The translations under genes and the position numbers were made by a program. The notes under the pieces are model-generated. The model made no database searches. It was not told the origin of the DNA and saw only the letters and a program-made list of their open reading frames with translations. Positions 17,888 through 28,843 of a DNA stretch of 64,000 nucleotides are shown one piece after another (the first letter of the stretch is position 1; the number at the start of each line of letters is the position of its first letter). Source of the DNA: Chrysomallon squamiferum (taxonomy: Eukaryota > Mollusca > Gastropoda > Neomphalida > Peltospiridae); contig CM022666.1 in NCBI GenBank assembly GCA_012295275.1, positions 6,139,519-6,203,518 of the forward strand, in the 5' to 3' direction.

Positions 17888-20215
17888 ATGTCGGCAGTAA
17901 CGTTCCTTCTGATTATGGTTATGTCGTTCCAACACCTGCTATCGAAAACAGATGTATACGATTCACATCAGGAAAGTATGTCATGATTTTGATTACGGAA
18001 TGTCTTCTACTTTTACATCAGTTTCAATTCATGTCATATTTAAATAATATCTTTATCGGATATTGCAAGGAAAATAATAAAGAAAAAAAAACAAAAAATA
18101 AATAAATAAATAATAATAATAATAATAATAATATCAACTAGCAAGTCCAATGTTTTATAGTGCTGACATAGAGAAACAGATGTACAAGCATTCAGTTAAC
18201 TCAGCTCAGGTTTTCAGAGGTCTACAGGAAAGAGTTTGACAGATACTCAAAGTCTAACACATAGATCAAAGAAATATACTATTTTTTTGTTGGTTTTTTT
18301 AGCGTTTTCAGGTGTATACAACACAGCAACTAAACAGTGTGAGACAAAGTGGGGTAAAGTAAAAGTAGGAGAAGACATCCATCAGTTCTTTTACCAAGGT
18401 TCCACTATACTTAAATGCGTTGAGGGTGGTTTCAAAATCGATGAACGAACATCATGTAAGCAATTCATGTAGTCAAAAGCAATTCTTTGTTTTCTAGTAA
18501 ATGTTCTAAATTAAGTAAATACTTAAAAACATAAAGAAAATCTTTCCGGATTTCAGGACGCCAGGTGATATGTCCCGTACCTGTAACTCGTATTAAATTA
18601 GCCTTAAAATTCTCGCAAAGATGGAAAAGAATCTCGGAAGAAACTGTGGAACATAATGTCAGCATGATCTGATGATTGACACAAACAAGTCTCAGTGTCA
18701 ATAGAAACATGTTTATACTTGATAGTCATCATTATTTAAATGCTTATCAGTTAACAACACATCTCAGTAGCTAGTAAAATGTCGTTTCTGAAGTGCCAAA
18801 GTGAGTACAATAATAATAATAATAATAATAAAATTGTTTTTACAGACGTGAAGATTTACGGTACTCGGATTGGAGCCACAAACGCGAATACTCCCACTGG
18901 GTGTGGTGTCTTCAGATATACTGCTACTGTAAGACAGATTAAGGAAAAAGTAGTCATACACTTTATTATTAAAAAAGATCAGAGTTCAGGTAAGTAATTT
19001 TAGCCTTAATATGTACTTATAGTAACAACAAAAAAATAATAAGATTAATAATCAGAATAATAATTATTATAATAACAATAATAATGATGTTGATTATGAA
19101 TTCGATATAGTAATAGGTATGACAGTTGCTTCTTTTATATATTTTTGTTTTTCGATTAATTTATTACTATTATTATTTATTTTCTTGTTTTCTTTTTATC
19201 TTATTTTTCTTTCTTATTCTTGTTTCGATTTTTAATTTTTGAAGCTCTGGTGTGTAGTTTGCACAAGTTTTATGACTGCCTTCAATTAGGAAAGACGAGA
19301 CCAATCAGTCAAGATAAATGCGGATATTTTCAATGTGACAAAACGAACGGCGGAGCAGTCAAAAGGTATTATAAAGGTAAGACTTATTGTCTTTACAAGT
19401 AACTTACAGGTTGAACTTGCCAAACTCGGCATTCTTAGTTTGGACCTGCACCGTCCAATTTTTGGAATTAAGTTAAAACAGCCAACACCGAACACTTTAA
19501 TGAAACTGCGCATGTGTGCCAGTCCAGCCTCTCCAAAAGATCTGTTCTCTCCGTCATAGTCACTATTTTAGTTCTGCTTTTCTTCAAGATGCAAATAAGA
19601 GACGATCTGGGATGTGGCATATTTACATTGAAAACCGGTATCATAAACGTCTACAACTGTCAAGAAACAAGGCACTGCACAGCAAGAAGCAGTTTGTAAA
19701 AATACCGCCAAGATTCCGTGACGATACGAGCGATGTATTTCTGAGTTGTGGGCCTTTCCACGTTTCGAAGGGCCGAACTGATGAATTCAACCTGTACTTT
19801 TCAAACGTGTCGTAGACAACTACTCACGCTAGTCAAGAAAACAAAACTATAAAAAACAAGTTTAGAACATAAACAATATCAGTGAAGTGTGTTGAGTATT
19901 CTGACAAGAAGATTACAGGTGGTGCTATGGAAAAAAGTTAATTTGAAGATTTCCAGACAAACTTTACACAATGTTTTCTTGTTCTGAAATTTACCTCTAT
20001 GCTTCGGCCAATCCTCGTATTTCACATGAAACATTAAAAACAGTGCCAATTTATTTTCTATTTCCTTTCTTACGTTCGTTTCAGGCTGTTATATCAATCA
20101 TGCATGTCTCAAGGTTGGGTACAAAAAGCCTGGAACGTGGTATTCGTTCGAATGTGACTGTGTCAACTATGGATATTACAGATGTCATGACATTTATGGC
20201 CCAGGTTCACAGTAA
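17888..20215 (+). CDS. Secreted 12-Cys modular protein, copy B (five exons)
   Basis: Exons 17888-17975, 18312-18455, 18846-18989, 19245-19376, 20085-20215, all GT-AG, all phase 1, 212 residues with no stop or frameshift. Exon 1 begins MSAVTFLLIMVMSFQHLLSK, a clear signal peptide with no Cys. The mature part carries 2+1+4+5 cysteines. Exon 2 motifs: KQCETKWGKVKVGED and LKCVEGGFKIDER. Exon 3: VKIYGTRIGATNANTPTGCG. Exon 4: FYDCLQLGKTRPISQDKCGY. Exon 5: ACLKVGYKKPGTWYSFECDC and YYRCHDIYGPGSQ. AATAAA (20222-20227) lies 7 bases after the stop, so the 3' UTR is very short. Exon 2 can also be entered 9 bases earlier (tttttag at 18302), adding three residues in frame. Role unknown; the spacing resembles VWC/SVWC modules, which is inference. 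This is the best-preserved type-1 copy. Confidence 0.85.
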
Positions 20216-20689
20216 CTGAGAAATAAAGTTTTAGTGATGTTTATAATCTATTACTTTATGTTTTTAAAAACAAAATCTTTTCCCCGTCGAAAACGGAGTA
20301 TAATAAATGATTGTACTCTTAGTATTAGTAATAGTAGTAAACGAAGTAGTAGAAGAAGAACAGAAATAGAAATAAAACAGTAATAGTATCAGTAGTGATG
20401 CAGCAACATCCGCTGAAGTATTAATGATAATAACAGTAGGGGAAGTGTACGCATATTGAACCTGTACCTCTACTGAACCTCTGGCATTTTTCAGCCTATC
20501 ACTGTTTGAATCGTGTTTTCCCACTATTGTGTGATTACTCGGTCTATATTGTGCTTTTTGTGATATTAAAGAAAGGAAACAGAAAATCAGCTAGCAATAT
20601 TCTAAATGCTTCAAGTGAAATAAGTTTGTTGAAGAATATAGGTAAATTTGAAACTAACAAAACACTGCGTATAGAAATGTCTGGAAATA

Positions 20690-21345
20690 TAATATTGTTA
20701 ACAACAGTACTAACATGTAGAACCTGATAATGTTAATAACAGTATTAACATGTAGAACGTAGTAATGTTAATATCAGTAGTAACATGTTGTTAGTAATAA
20801 TGTTAATAACAGTACTAACATGTAGAAAGTAATAATGTTAATATCAGTAGTAACATGTTGTTAGTAATAATGTTAATACCAGTACTAACATGTAGAAAGT
20901 AATAATGTTAATAACAGTACTAACATGTAGAAAGTAATAATGTTAATATCAGTAGTATCGTGTAGAAAGTAATAACGTTGATATCAGTAGTATCATGTTG
21001 TAGATAATAATGTTAATAACAGTACTAACATGTAGAATGTAATAATGTTAATATCTGTAGTAACATGTTGTAAATAATAATGTTAGTATCAGCAGTAACA
21101 TGTAGAATGTAATAACGTGAATACTAATAGTATCAAGCAGTAAGTAATAATATGAATGCTAGTAGTAACATGTAGTAAATATAAACTGTACTTCCAGTAG
21201 CAACATGTAATAAGTAAGAATGCCAGTAGGAATAGAATGATGTAGTAAGTAAAAATGTTAACAGAGGTAACATTGAGGAAAAAGTGATGATACCACTATT
21301 AACATGAAGTAAGTAAAATGTTAATATCAGTAGTAACATGTAGAA
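20690..21345. repeat. 35-bp minisatellite array (inverted relative to 8085-9250)
   Basis: Units AATGTTAATATCAGTAGTAAC ATGTAGAAAGTAAT, the reverse complement of the array beyond copy A. Shorter than its partner, about 650 against 1160 bp. Confidence 0.9.
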
Positions 21346-21471
21346 GGTAACACTCAAAATTAAAATCAGATGTTTTATAACTTCTTATTCTTTTCTGCTT
21401 TTTATTTTTTTATTTTTTTATTTTTTTATTTTTTTGACTCAAAGGTTTTACTTAAAACATATAAAATATAA

Positions 21472-21671
21472 NNNNNNNNNNNNNNNNNNNNNNNNNNNNN
21501 NNNNNNNNNNNNNNNNNNNNNNNNNNNNNNNNNNNNNNNNNNNNNNNNNNNNNNNNNNNNNNNNNNNNNNNNNNNNNNNNNNNNNNNNNNNNNNNNNNNN
21601 NNNNNNNNNNNNNNNNNNNNNNNNNNNNNNNNNNNNNNNNNNNNNNNNNNNNNNNNNNNNNNNNNNNNNNN
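21472..21671. other. Assembly gap, 200 N
   Basis: Exactly 200 unknown bases, a typical placeholder. Left of it is the inverted poly(A)-tailed segment. Right of it the sequence resumes inside intron 3 of a type-2 family copy, matching 54900 onward. The exons 1-3 and promoter of copy C, and probably several kb, are therefore absent. Confidence 0.97.
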
Positions 21672-21893
21672 CGGCGAAGTTGATAATAACAATAATAATG
21701 ATGATGATGATAATAGTTATGATGGTGATTATGAATTGATATAATAATAGTTATGACAGTTGCTTGTTTTATATATTTTGTTTTTCGATTAATTTGTTAC
21801 TATTATTATTTATTTTCTTGTTTTTCTTTTCTCTTTATTTTTCTTTCTCAATCTTGTTTTGATCGTGTCTCATCATATTTTTTATTCTTCAAG

Positions 21894-22840
21894 CTTCAGT
21901 ATGTACTTTACACAAGTTTGAGGACTGCTTTACAATAGGAATCACCAGACAAGAAGGATGCACATATTATCGCTGTGAGGAATGGTTCGGCGGGAGTATT
22001 TAAAAGGCAATATAAAGGTAAGACTTATTCTCTTTACAAGTAACTTACAGGCTGAACTTACCAAACTCGGCATTCTTAGATTGGACCTTCACCGTCCAAT
22101 TTTGGGAATTAAATTCAAACAGCGAACACCGAACACTTCAGTGAAACTGCGCATGTGTGCGAGTCCAGCCTCTCCAAAAGATCTGTTCTCTCCGTCATAG
22201 TCACTATTTTAGTTCTGCTTTTCTTCAAGATGCAAATAAGAGACGATCTGGGATGTGGCATATTTACATAGAAAACCGGCATCGTAACGTCTACAACTGT
22301 CCAGAAACAAGACACTGCACAGCAAGAAGCAGTTTGCAAAAATAGCGCGAAGATTCCGTGACGATACCAGCGAAATAATATCAATTTGTGGGCCTTTGCA
22401 CGTTTCGAATGGCCGAACTGGAGAATTCAACCTGTACTTTTCAAACGCGTCATAGACAACTCATAACGGTAGTTAAGGAAACTAAACTAAAACAAAGTTT
22501 AGAACATAAACAATATCAGCGAAGTGTGTTGAGACAGGAAGATTACAGGTGGTATTATGGAAAAAAGTTAATTTGGAGATTTCCAGACATTTCTTTACGC
22601 AATGTTTTCTTGTTCTGAAATTTACCTGTATGCTTCAGCCAATCCTCGTATTTCATATGAAACATTAAAAACAGTGCCAATTTGTTTTTTATTTCCTTTC
22701 TTACGTTCGTTTCAGGTTGTATATTGGATGGTGTATGTCGCAATCCTGGGTACCAAAAGCATATCGGCTGGTTTTGGTGGGAAAAGAAATGTGTGTGTCA
22801 CCGCAGTGGAATGTACGAATGTTTTGGCTTACATGGATGA
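21894..22840 (+). pseudogene. Secreted 12-Cys family, copy C: exons 4 and 5 only, exon 4 frameshifted
   Basis: Exon 4 (21894-22017) is type 2 (SVCTLHKFEDCFTIGITRQE then CTYYRCEEWFGG). Compared with copies E and F it has one extra G in the run around 21992, which leads to TAA within the exon. Exon 5 (22716-22840) is intact: GCILDGVCRNPGYQKHIGWF, KKCVCHRSGMYECFGLHG, TGA. AATAAA follows at about 22859. Upstream exons fall in the assembly gap. The frameshift lies near the gap and could be a sequencing error. Confidence 0.75.
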
Positions 22841-23344
22841 AATTCACTGTAACTGAGAAATAAAGTTTTAGTGATGTATATAATCCATTACTTTATGTTT
22901 TTAAAAAAGAATTTTTTCCCTGTCGAAAGCGGAGTATAATAAGTGATAGTATTCTTAGTATTAGTAGCAGTAGTAAACGTAGTAGTTAAAAAGAACAGAA
23001 ATAGAAATAAAGCAGTAATAGTATCACTAGTAATCCAGCAACATCCGCTGAAGTATTAATGATAATAACAGTAGGGAAAGTTTTACACATACTGAACCTG
23101 TACCTCTACTGAACCTCTGGCATGTTTCAGCCTTTGACTGTTTCAACCGTGTTTTGCCACTACTGTGTGATTACTCGGTCTACATTGTGCATTTTGTGAT
23201 ATTAAAGAAAGGAAACAGAAAATCAGCTAGGAATATTCTAAATGCTTCAAGTGAAATAAGTTTGTTGAAGAATGTAGGTAAATTTGAAAATAAGAAAACA
23301 CTCCGTATAGAAATGTCTGGAAATATAATATTGTTAACAAGAGT

Positions 23345-24180
23345 ACAAACATGTAGAACGTGATAATGTTAATACCAGTAGTAACATGTAAGTAATCATA
23401 TTAATAACATGTAGAAAGTAGCAATGTTAATATCAGTAGTAACATGTAGTAATAATGTTAATAACAGTACTAATATGTAGAAAGTAGTAATGTTAATATG
23501 AGTAGTAACATGTAGATAATGTTGTTAATATCAGTAGTAACATGTTGTTAGTAATAATGGTAATAACAGTACTAACATGATGAAAGTAATAATGTTAATA
23601 ACAGTAGTAACATGTTGTAAATAATAATGTTAATATCAGTAGTAACATGTTGTAAATAATAATGTTAATATCAGTAGTAACATGTTGTAAATAATAATGT
23701 TAATATCAGTAGTAACATGTTGTAAGTAATAATGTTAGTATCAGCAGTAACATGTAGAATGTAATAACGTGAATACTGATAGTATCAAGCAGTAAGTAAA
23801 AATGTTAATGCTACTAGTAACATGTAGTAAATATAAATTGTACTTCCAGTAGTAACATGTAGAACGTAATAATGTTAATAACAGTAGTAACATGTTGTAA
23901 GTAATAATGTTAATAGCAGTAGTAACATGTAGAAAGTAATAATGTGAATGCTAGTAGTAACGTGTAAAATAATGTAAATATAAATTGTACTTCCAGTAGC
24001 AACATGTAATAAGTAAGAATGCCAGTAGAAATAGAAAGATGTAGTATGAAAAAATGTTAACAGCGGTAACATTGAGGAAAAATGCAGAGGACAGCAGTAA
24101 TATGGAACAAGAAAAATGAAAACGTGTTAGTACCACTATTAATATATAGTAAGGAAAATGTTAATATTAGTTGAAACATC
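23345..24180. repeat. 35-bp minisatellite array after copy C
   Basis: Units of the TGTTAATATCAGTAGTAACA type with variable spacing. It ends at an AT-rich run near 24200 and is followed by an intron-2-like fragment of the gene family (24240-24420). Confidence 0.88.
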
Positions 24181-24439
24181 TACAAGTTAATACTTTAAAT
24201 TAAAATTTAATTTTTATTTTTATTTTGTTAAAATTCTTGCAAAGATGAAGAGGTAACTCGGAAGGAACTGTGGAACAAAGTGTCAGCATAATCTGATGAT
24301 TGACAAAAATAAGTCTCAGTGGCTCAGAAAACAGAAACATGTTTATATTTGTTATTCAACATCATTTAAATGCTTGACAGTTAACAACACATCTCAGTAG
24401 CTAGTAAAATGGATTAGAACTCAATAAAAAATGGGATAG

Positions 24440-24440
<1 letters not shown>

Positions 24441-24533
<93 letters not shown>
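24441..24533. repeat. (CT)n microsatellite upstream of copy G
   Basis: About 92 bp of CT. The same tract sits in intron 2 of the type-2 copies E and F and, as (AG)n, of I, and upstream of H. It is absent from type-1 copies A, B and D. Confidence 0.97.
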
Positions 24534-24538
<5 letters not shown>

Positions 24539-24575
24539 TGAACTGCCACAGTGAGTACAATAGTCACTGCTTTAG

Positions 24576-25224
24576 TCCTGCTTTGCCTCAAAATGCAAAT
24601 AAGAGACGATCTCGGATGTGGCATATTTACATTGAAAACCGGTATCATAACGTCTACAACTGTCCAGAAACAAGACACTGCACAGCAAGAAGCAGTTTGT
24701 AAGAATAGCGCGAAGATTCCGTGACGATACCAGCGAAATAATATCAATTTGTGGGCCTTTGCACGTTTCGAAGGGCCGAACTGAAGAATTCAACCTGTAC
24801 TTTTCAAACGTGTCGTAGACAACTACTCACGCTAGTCAAGAAAACAAAACTATAAAAAAACAAGTTTAGAACATAAACAATATCAGCGAAGTGTGTTGAG
24901 TATTCTGACATGAAGATTACAGGTGGTATTATGGAAAAAATTAATTTGAAGATTTCCAGACAAACTTTACTGAATATTTTCTTGTTCTGAAATTTACCTA
25001 TATGCTTCAGCCAATTCTCGTATTTCACATAAAACATTAAAAACATTGCTAATTTGTTTTCTATTTCCTTTCTTACGTTCGTTTCAGGCTGTATAGTCGA
25101 TGGTGTATGTCGCCCTCCTGGGTACAAAAAGCATACAGGCTGGTTTTGGTGGGAAAAGGTATGTCTGTGTTCCGGCAATGGTATTTACAGTTGTTTCCGC
25201 TCGTTTGGATTATATTCACTGTAA
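24576..25224 (+). pseudogene. Secreted 12-Cys family, copy G: 3' fragment with candidate cassette exon and exon 5
   Basis: A deletion joins the sequence just upstream of exon 3 to intron 4, so exons 3 and 4 are gone, and exons 1-2 are not seen. What remains is a candidate exon 24576-24698 (123 nt, acceptor gctttag, donor GTAAGA, phase 1 to 1, containing KMQIRDDLGCGIF) and exon 5 at 25088-25224, which reads GCIVDGVCRPPGYKKHTGWF then EKVCLCSGNGIYSCFRSFGL and stops at TAA. All five exon-5 cysteines are kept. It could be a pseudogene or a shortened gene using an unseen upstream exon. Confidence 0.6.
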
Positions 25225-25309
25225 CTGAGAAATATAATTTTAGTGATGAATATAATCTATTACTTTATGTCTTTAAAAAAGAAGCACCAAAAAAACAGAG
25301 TGTAATGAG

Positions 25310-25640
25310 TTATAGTATTCATAGTATTAGTAGGTCAGTAAAAGCAGTAGTAGTAGTAGTGGATCAGTGAAAATAAAAGTAGTAGCAGCACTAGTAGCAC
25401 TATCAGTAGTAGTACAAGAAGCATTTCTAGTAAAAGATATTCAAGAGCAACAGTAACAGTATTAGTAGCAGTACAATAGCAGTAGTAGTAGCAGTAATAG
25501 TAGCAGTAACAGTGGAAATACACGAGTAAGAGAAGAAGCAGCAGTAGCAACAGACGCGGTAGTAATGGTAGCAGAATTGTAGCAGTGGTAGTAGTAGTAG
25601 AAGTAGTAGTAGAAGAAGAGCAACAAAAATAAAGGTAAAG
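25310..25640. repeat. (TAG/CAG)n trinucleotide tract
   Basis: Imperfect AGTAGTAGCAG repeats downstream of copy G, giving poly-Leu-type frames on the minus strand. Duplicated at 58610-58910. Confidence 0.85.
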
Positions 25641-25699
25641 CAGCAATAGTATCACTAGTAATGCAGCAACATCCGCTGAAGTATTAATGATAATAACAG

Positions 25700-26320
25700 T
25701 AGGAGAAGTGTACACATATTGAACCTGTACCTCTACTGAACCTCTGGCACTTCTCAGCCTCTGGTTGTTTGAATCGTGTTTTGCCACTACTGTGTGATAC
25801 CTCGGTCTACATTGTGCATTTTGTGATATTAAAGATAGCGGAAGGTCAACCAAGGCGAAAAAAGATGAAAAATCTTATTTCGCCCATGTCGGTGTAACTG
25901 TTTGCTATTTTTGACGGTGTGTAGAACTGGTGTGCATGTAGGTGCATGTGTAGGATATTACATAATTGTCGGTTAGGACATAGCGGTTGCATATGAAGAT
26001 CGAAACTGTTGAATTTCACACCTCCTTTCGAAAAATTATAAGCGGGAATTTTTTACATGTAATGCACTATACTGATCCACCACACCTGGTGCGTTTTCAG
26101 ACTGAAAATTTCTAATAAAGGGACGCAACCGTCTTGGGTTCGACCTGAAGAACATTTCACCCATTTGTTTGTTAATACTTCATAATGTTTGTGACAAGCT
26201 ACGTAAATATGTGGGTGAGAGTGTACAGATATGAACAGACATGTTTTGTCCGGTTCCCGTATCAGTTATTTGTTTGCAAATAAACGCGCATTTTCGTTTG
26301 GGTTTTTTGTTGTTGTTTTA

Positions 26321-26382
<62 letters not shown>

Positions 26383-26820
26383 ATTATTATAATTATTATT
26401 ATTATTATTTTATTTTTATTTTATTTTATATATAAGTATGGGATCCTGTTCATTCGAATATAACTATTTTATTAAAGAAAGTTGTCGACTGTTATTCTAA
26501 CCTAAAATTTTAATCATTATGTTATATGTATATATTAATAACAAAATAAATGCAGACACATTTATAATCTTGAATAGGTAGAACGCTGTTAAAATAATTT
26601 TTTGCTAAATGTACATCTTTGTTGTGTGTATGCGTGTGTGTATGGGTTTCATTTTGTAAATACGTATTTGTCTTGGATTATGATTTGTATATGTGTCTGT
26701 ATCTCTTTTACTCATTTCTTTCTATCTGTCTGTCTTTCAAAATGTACACCAAAGTAAGTTATTAAGTCTGTTACAATTTACACTGTATAGAAGACTTGTC
26801 ACTTTTGCGATTTAGAAATA
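25700..26820. other. Intergenic flank containing a duplicate of the MAO 3' UTR
   Basis: 26100-26560 resembles the MAO 3' flank (GGGACGCAACCG and TGGGTTCGACCT, then ATTATGTTATATGTATATATT), interrupted by an (ATT)n run at about 26320-26410. The remainder has no exon I can support. Confidence 0.65.
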
Positions 26821-27182
26821 CGAGCCAGGTTATTCTATATTTATCCACCATGATGTAAAGTATTACATATTTACATTCATTTCATTGGTAGCAGATAAGG
26901 ACTGTAAATATTAACACAAGTATCTTCAGAATACATACTATGTACATTACACGACTAGTGTTATTCGTCATATTTTTCTGATGGTTAGAAATTAGAGAAG
27001 TCTTTTGTTTTTGACATGAATGCTAGTATTTAGTATATTCTCGATTTAACAATTTAGTTAATATAGTTCGAAGACAGAGAACTAAAATCTGGCGGATTAA
27101 TTCTTTTAGGTCAAAAGTGAAGCGCTTAATCGATATTCAGTGTAAAGTGGATAATACTGGAGTGTTGCTGGACAGGCTGTTT

Positions 27183-27214
<32 letters not shown>

Positions 27215-27967
27215 GGTAGCTGTTGTTAAAAGACAGCCATATTTTATCCGCAGTTCCTGACGATTAGGTATTACACTGAAGAATGTCTGAATATTTTTCA
27301 AAGCAATTTTTTTTTGATCGCTCAGTTTCGAGTTGGCTGACAACAAACATATTCACCAGTAATTATGTGTACCAGAGTTGTCATCTCGTGATCTTTCTTG
27401 TTACGGGTGGACTTCAACACGATCATTCTCTCGACATAAAGCAGTGATCCAGAAATACCAGCCATGTTGTCCAGTGCTCATATAAAATAGTATTTTTGTA
27501 AGCAACTTTATTTGTGTGTGTGTGTGAGTGAGTGTTTAGTATTAAATAAACATTAAATTTATTTAAAAGATTGTGGATATATCGTACACGCCTGTTATTC
27601 TATACTTATCAACCAGGATGTAAAGTATTACATGTTTACATACATTTCATTGGTTGTTTATTTCAGCAGATAAGGACTGCAAATATTAACACAAGTACCT
27701 TCAGAATACATAATCTATACATTAAACGTTTAGTGTTATTAGTCATATTTTTCTGTAGGTTTGTGATCGAAGTTGGACATATTTACCGGGCTAAAAGATC
27801 AGGTGAGAAATTAGAGAAGTCTTTTGTTTTTCACATGATTGCTAGTATCAATTCAGTTAATATAGTTCAAATACAGAAAACCTTAATCTGACGGATTAAT
27901 TCCTTTAGGATTAATCGATATTCAGTGTAAAGTGGATAATATACTGGGGTATTGCTAGATAGGCTGC

Positions 27968-28018
<51 letters not shown>

Positions 28019-28040
28019 TATAAATATTTATTTATTTTAA
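26820..28040. repeat. Two tandem relatives of a 0.7-0.8 kb unit with TTTA repeats
   Basis: The block beginning near TTATTCTATATTTATCCACC (26830) recurs from 27590 as TTATTCTATACTTATCAACC, each ending in a TTTA-repeat stretch (27180-27212 and 27968-28040). The first unit is more diverged and lacks the 44-nt exon-like segment found in the second. Confidence 0.75.
27759..27802 (+). other. Candidate 44-nt mini-exon
   Basis: GTTTGTGATCGAAGTTGGAC... is preceded by a T-rich acceptor (ttttctgtag) and followed by a GTGAG donor. Copies with the same borders lie at 60395-60438 and 61228-61271. It may be a 5' UTR exon of the CARD gene about 1 kb downstream. No coding role can be shown. Confidence 0.3.
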
Positions 28041-28639
28041 CGTAGCTATTGATAAAACACAGGCATATTTTTTTTTTTTTTTGGTTCTTCTTGATTAGGC
28101 ATTACAGTGAAGATTACCAAAATATTTTTCTATGAATTTAATGTTTGATATTAACTTTCTTTAGATCGCTCAGTTTCGAATTGGCTGACAACAAACATAT
28201 TCACCAAAAATTATGAGCACCACTGAGGTTATTTAGTGACCTCTGTTGTTATGTGTGCACCTGAACACGATCAGTCTCTTGATATAAAGCAGTGAAACGA
28301 TTGTCCTAGAAAGAAAAACAAATAAACCACACCCAGTATCTAATCTGACCATTACGTGGCGTCGAGCATATTTATAGTTAAGAATGCAGATGAGAAATCT
28401 ATGTTTATACCCGATGGGATTTTAGTTATTTTATTCTGGTTGTTTGTTTGTTGTTTTTTGTTCTTTCTTTTGTTGGCGGTGATGTTGATGTTATTTGATT
28501 AGAAGGAAGGGACATTTTTTAATACACCTTCCCATAGACTACAACATATCTTTTTTTCTGATGAGCATGTTGAGTCCGGATTATTCATAATACATACGTA
28601 CATATTGTTAATGTTCTTCTTTGTGCCTGTGCGTCTGCG

Positions 28640-28646
28640 TGTGTAT

Positions 28647-28686
<40 letters not shown>

Positions 28687-28728
28687 GTGTGTGTGTGCGT
28701 GTGTGTGTGTGAGCGCGCGCGCGTGTGT
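28640..28728. repeat. (TG)n microsatellite
   Basis: TG run with GC interruptions just upstream of the CARD gene first exon. The duplicate at 62100-62188 differs in length. Confidence 0.95.
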
Positions 28729-28843
28729 TAGGGTTATTTATTATATTTTATTACTTTTTATTTTATTTCATTTTGTTTTATGTCTTATTTTATTTTTGCT
28801 TCTTTATTTATTATTTCGTTTTCTTTCTCACTGAGGACTCTCC

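Noticed and set aside
19335-19559. 74-codon frame reading from exon 4 through its donor (and homologs at 10393, 22115, 33919)
   Set aside because: It runs past the conserved GTAAGAC donor. The downstream part is intron sequence shared by recent duplication, and exon 4 is read in a different frame from the gene model.
22602-22856. 84-codon frame MFSCSEIYLYASANPRIS... over exon 5 (homologs at 9731, 19971, 33266, 55834)
   Set aside because: Overlaps exon 5 in another frame and ignores the conserved acceptor. The Cys-rich phase-1 frame fits the family better.
25335-25853. 172-codon minus-strand frame (and its duplicate at 58616-59128) with poly-Leu
   Set aside because: Mostly trinucleotide repeat; shares its flank with the palindrome sequence; no start context, domain or splice support.
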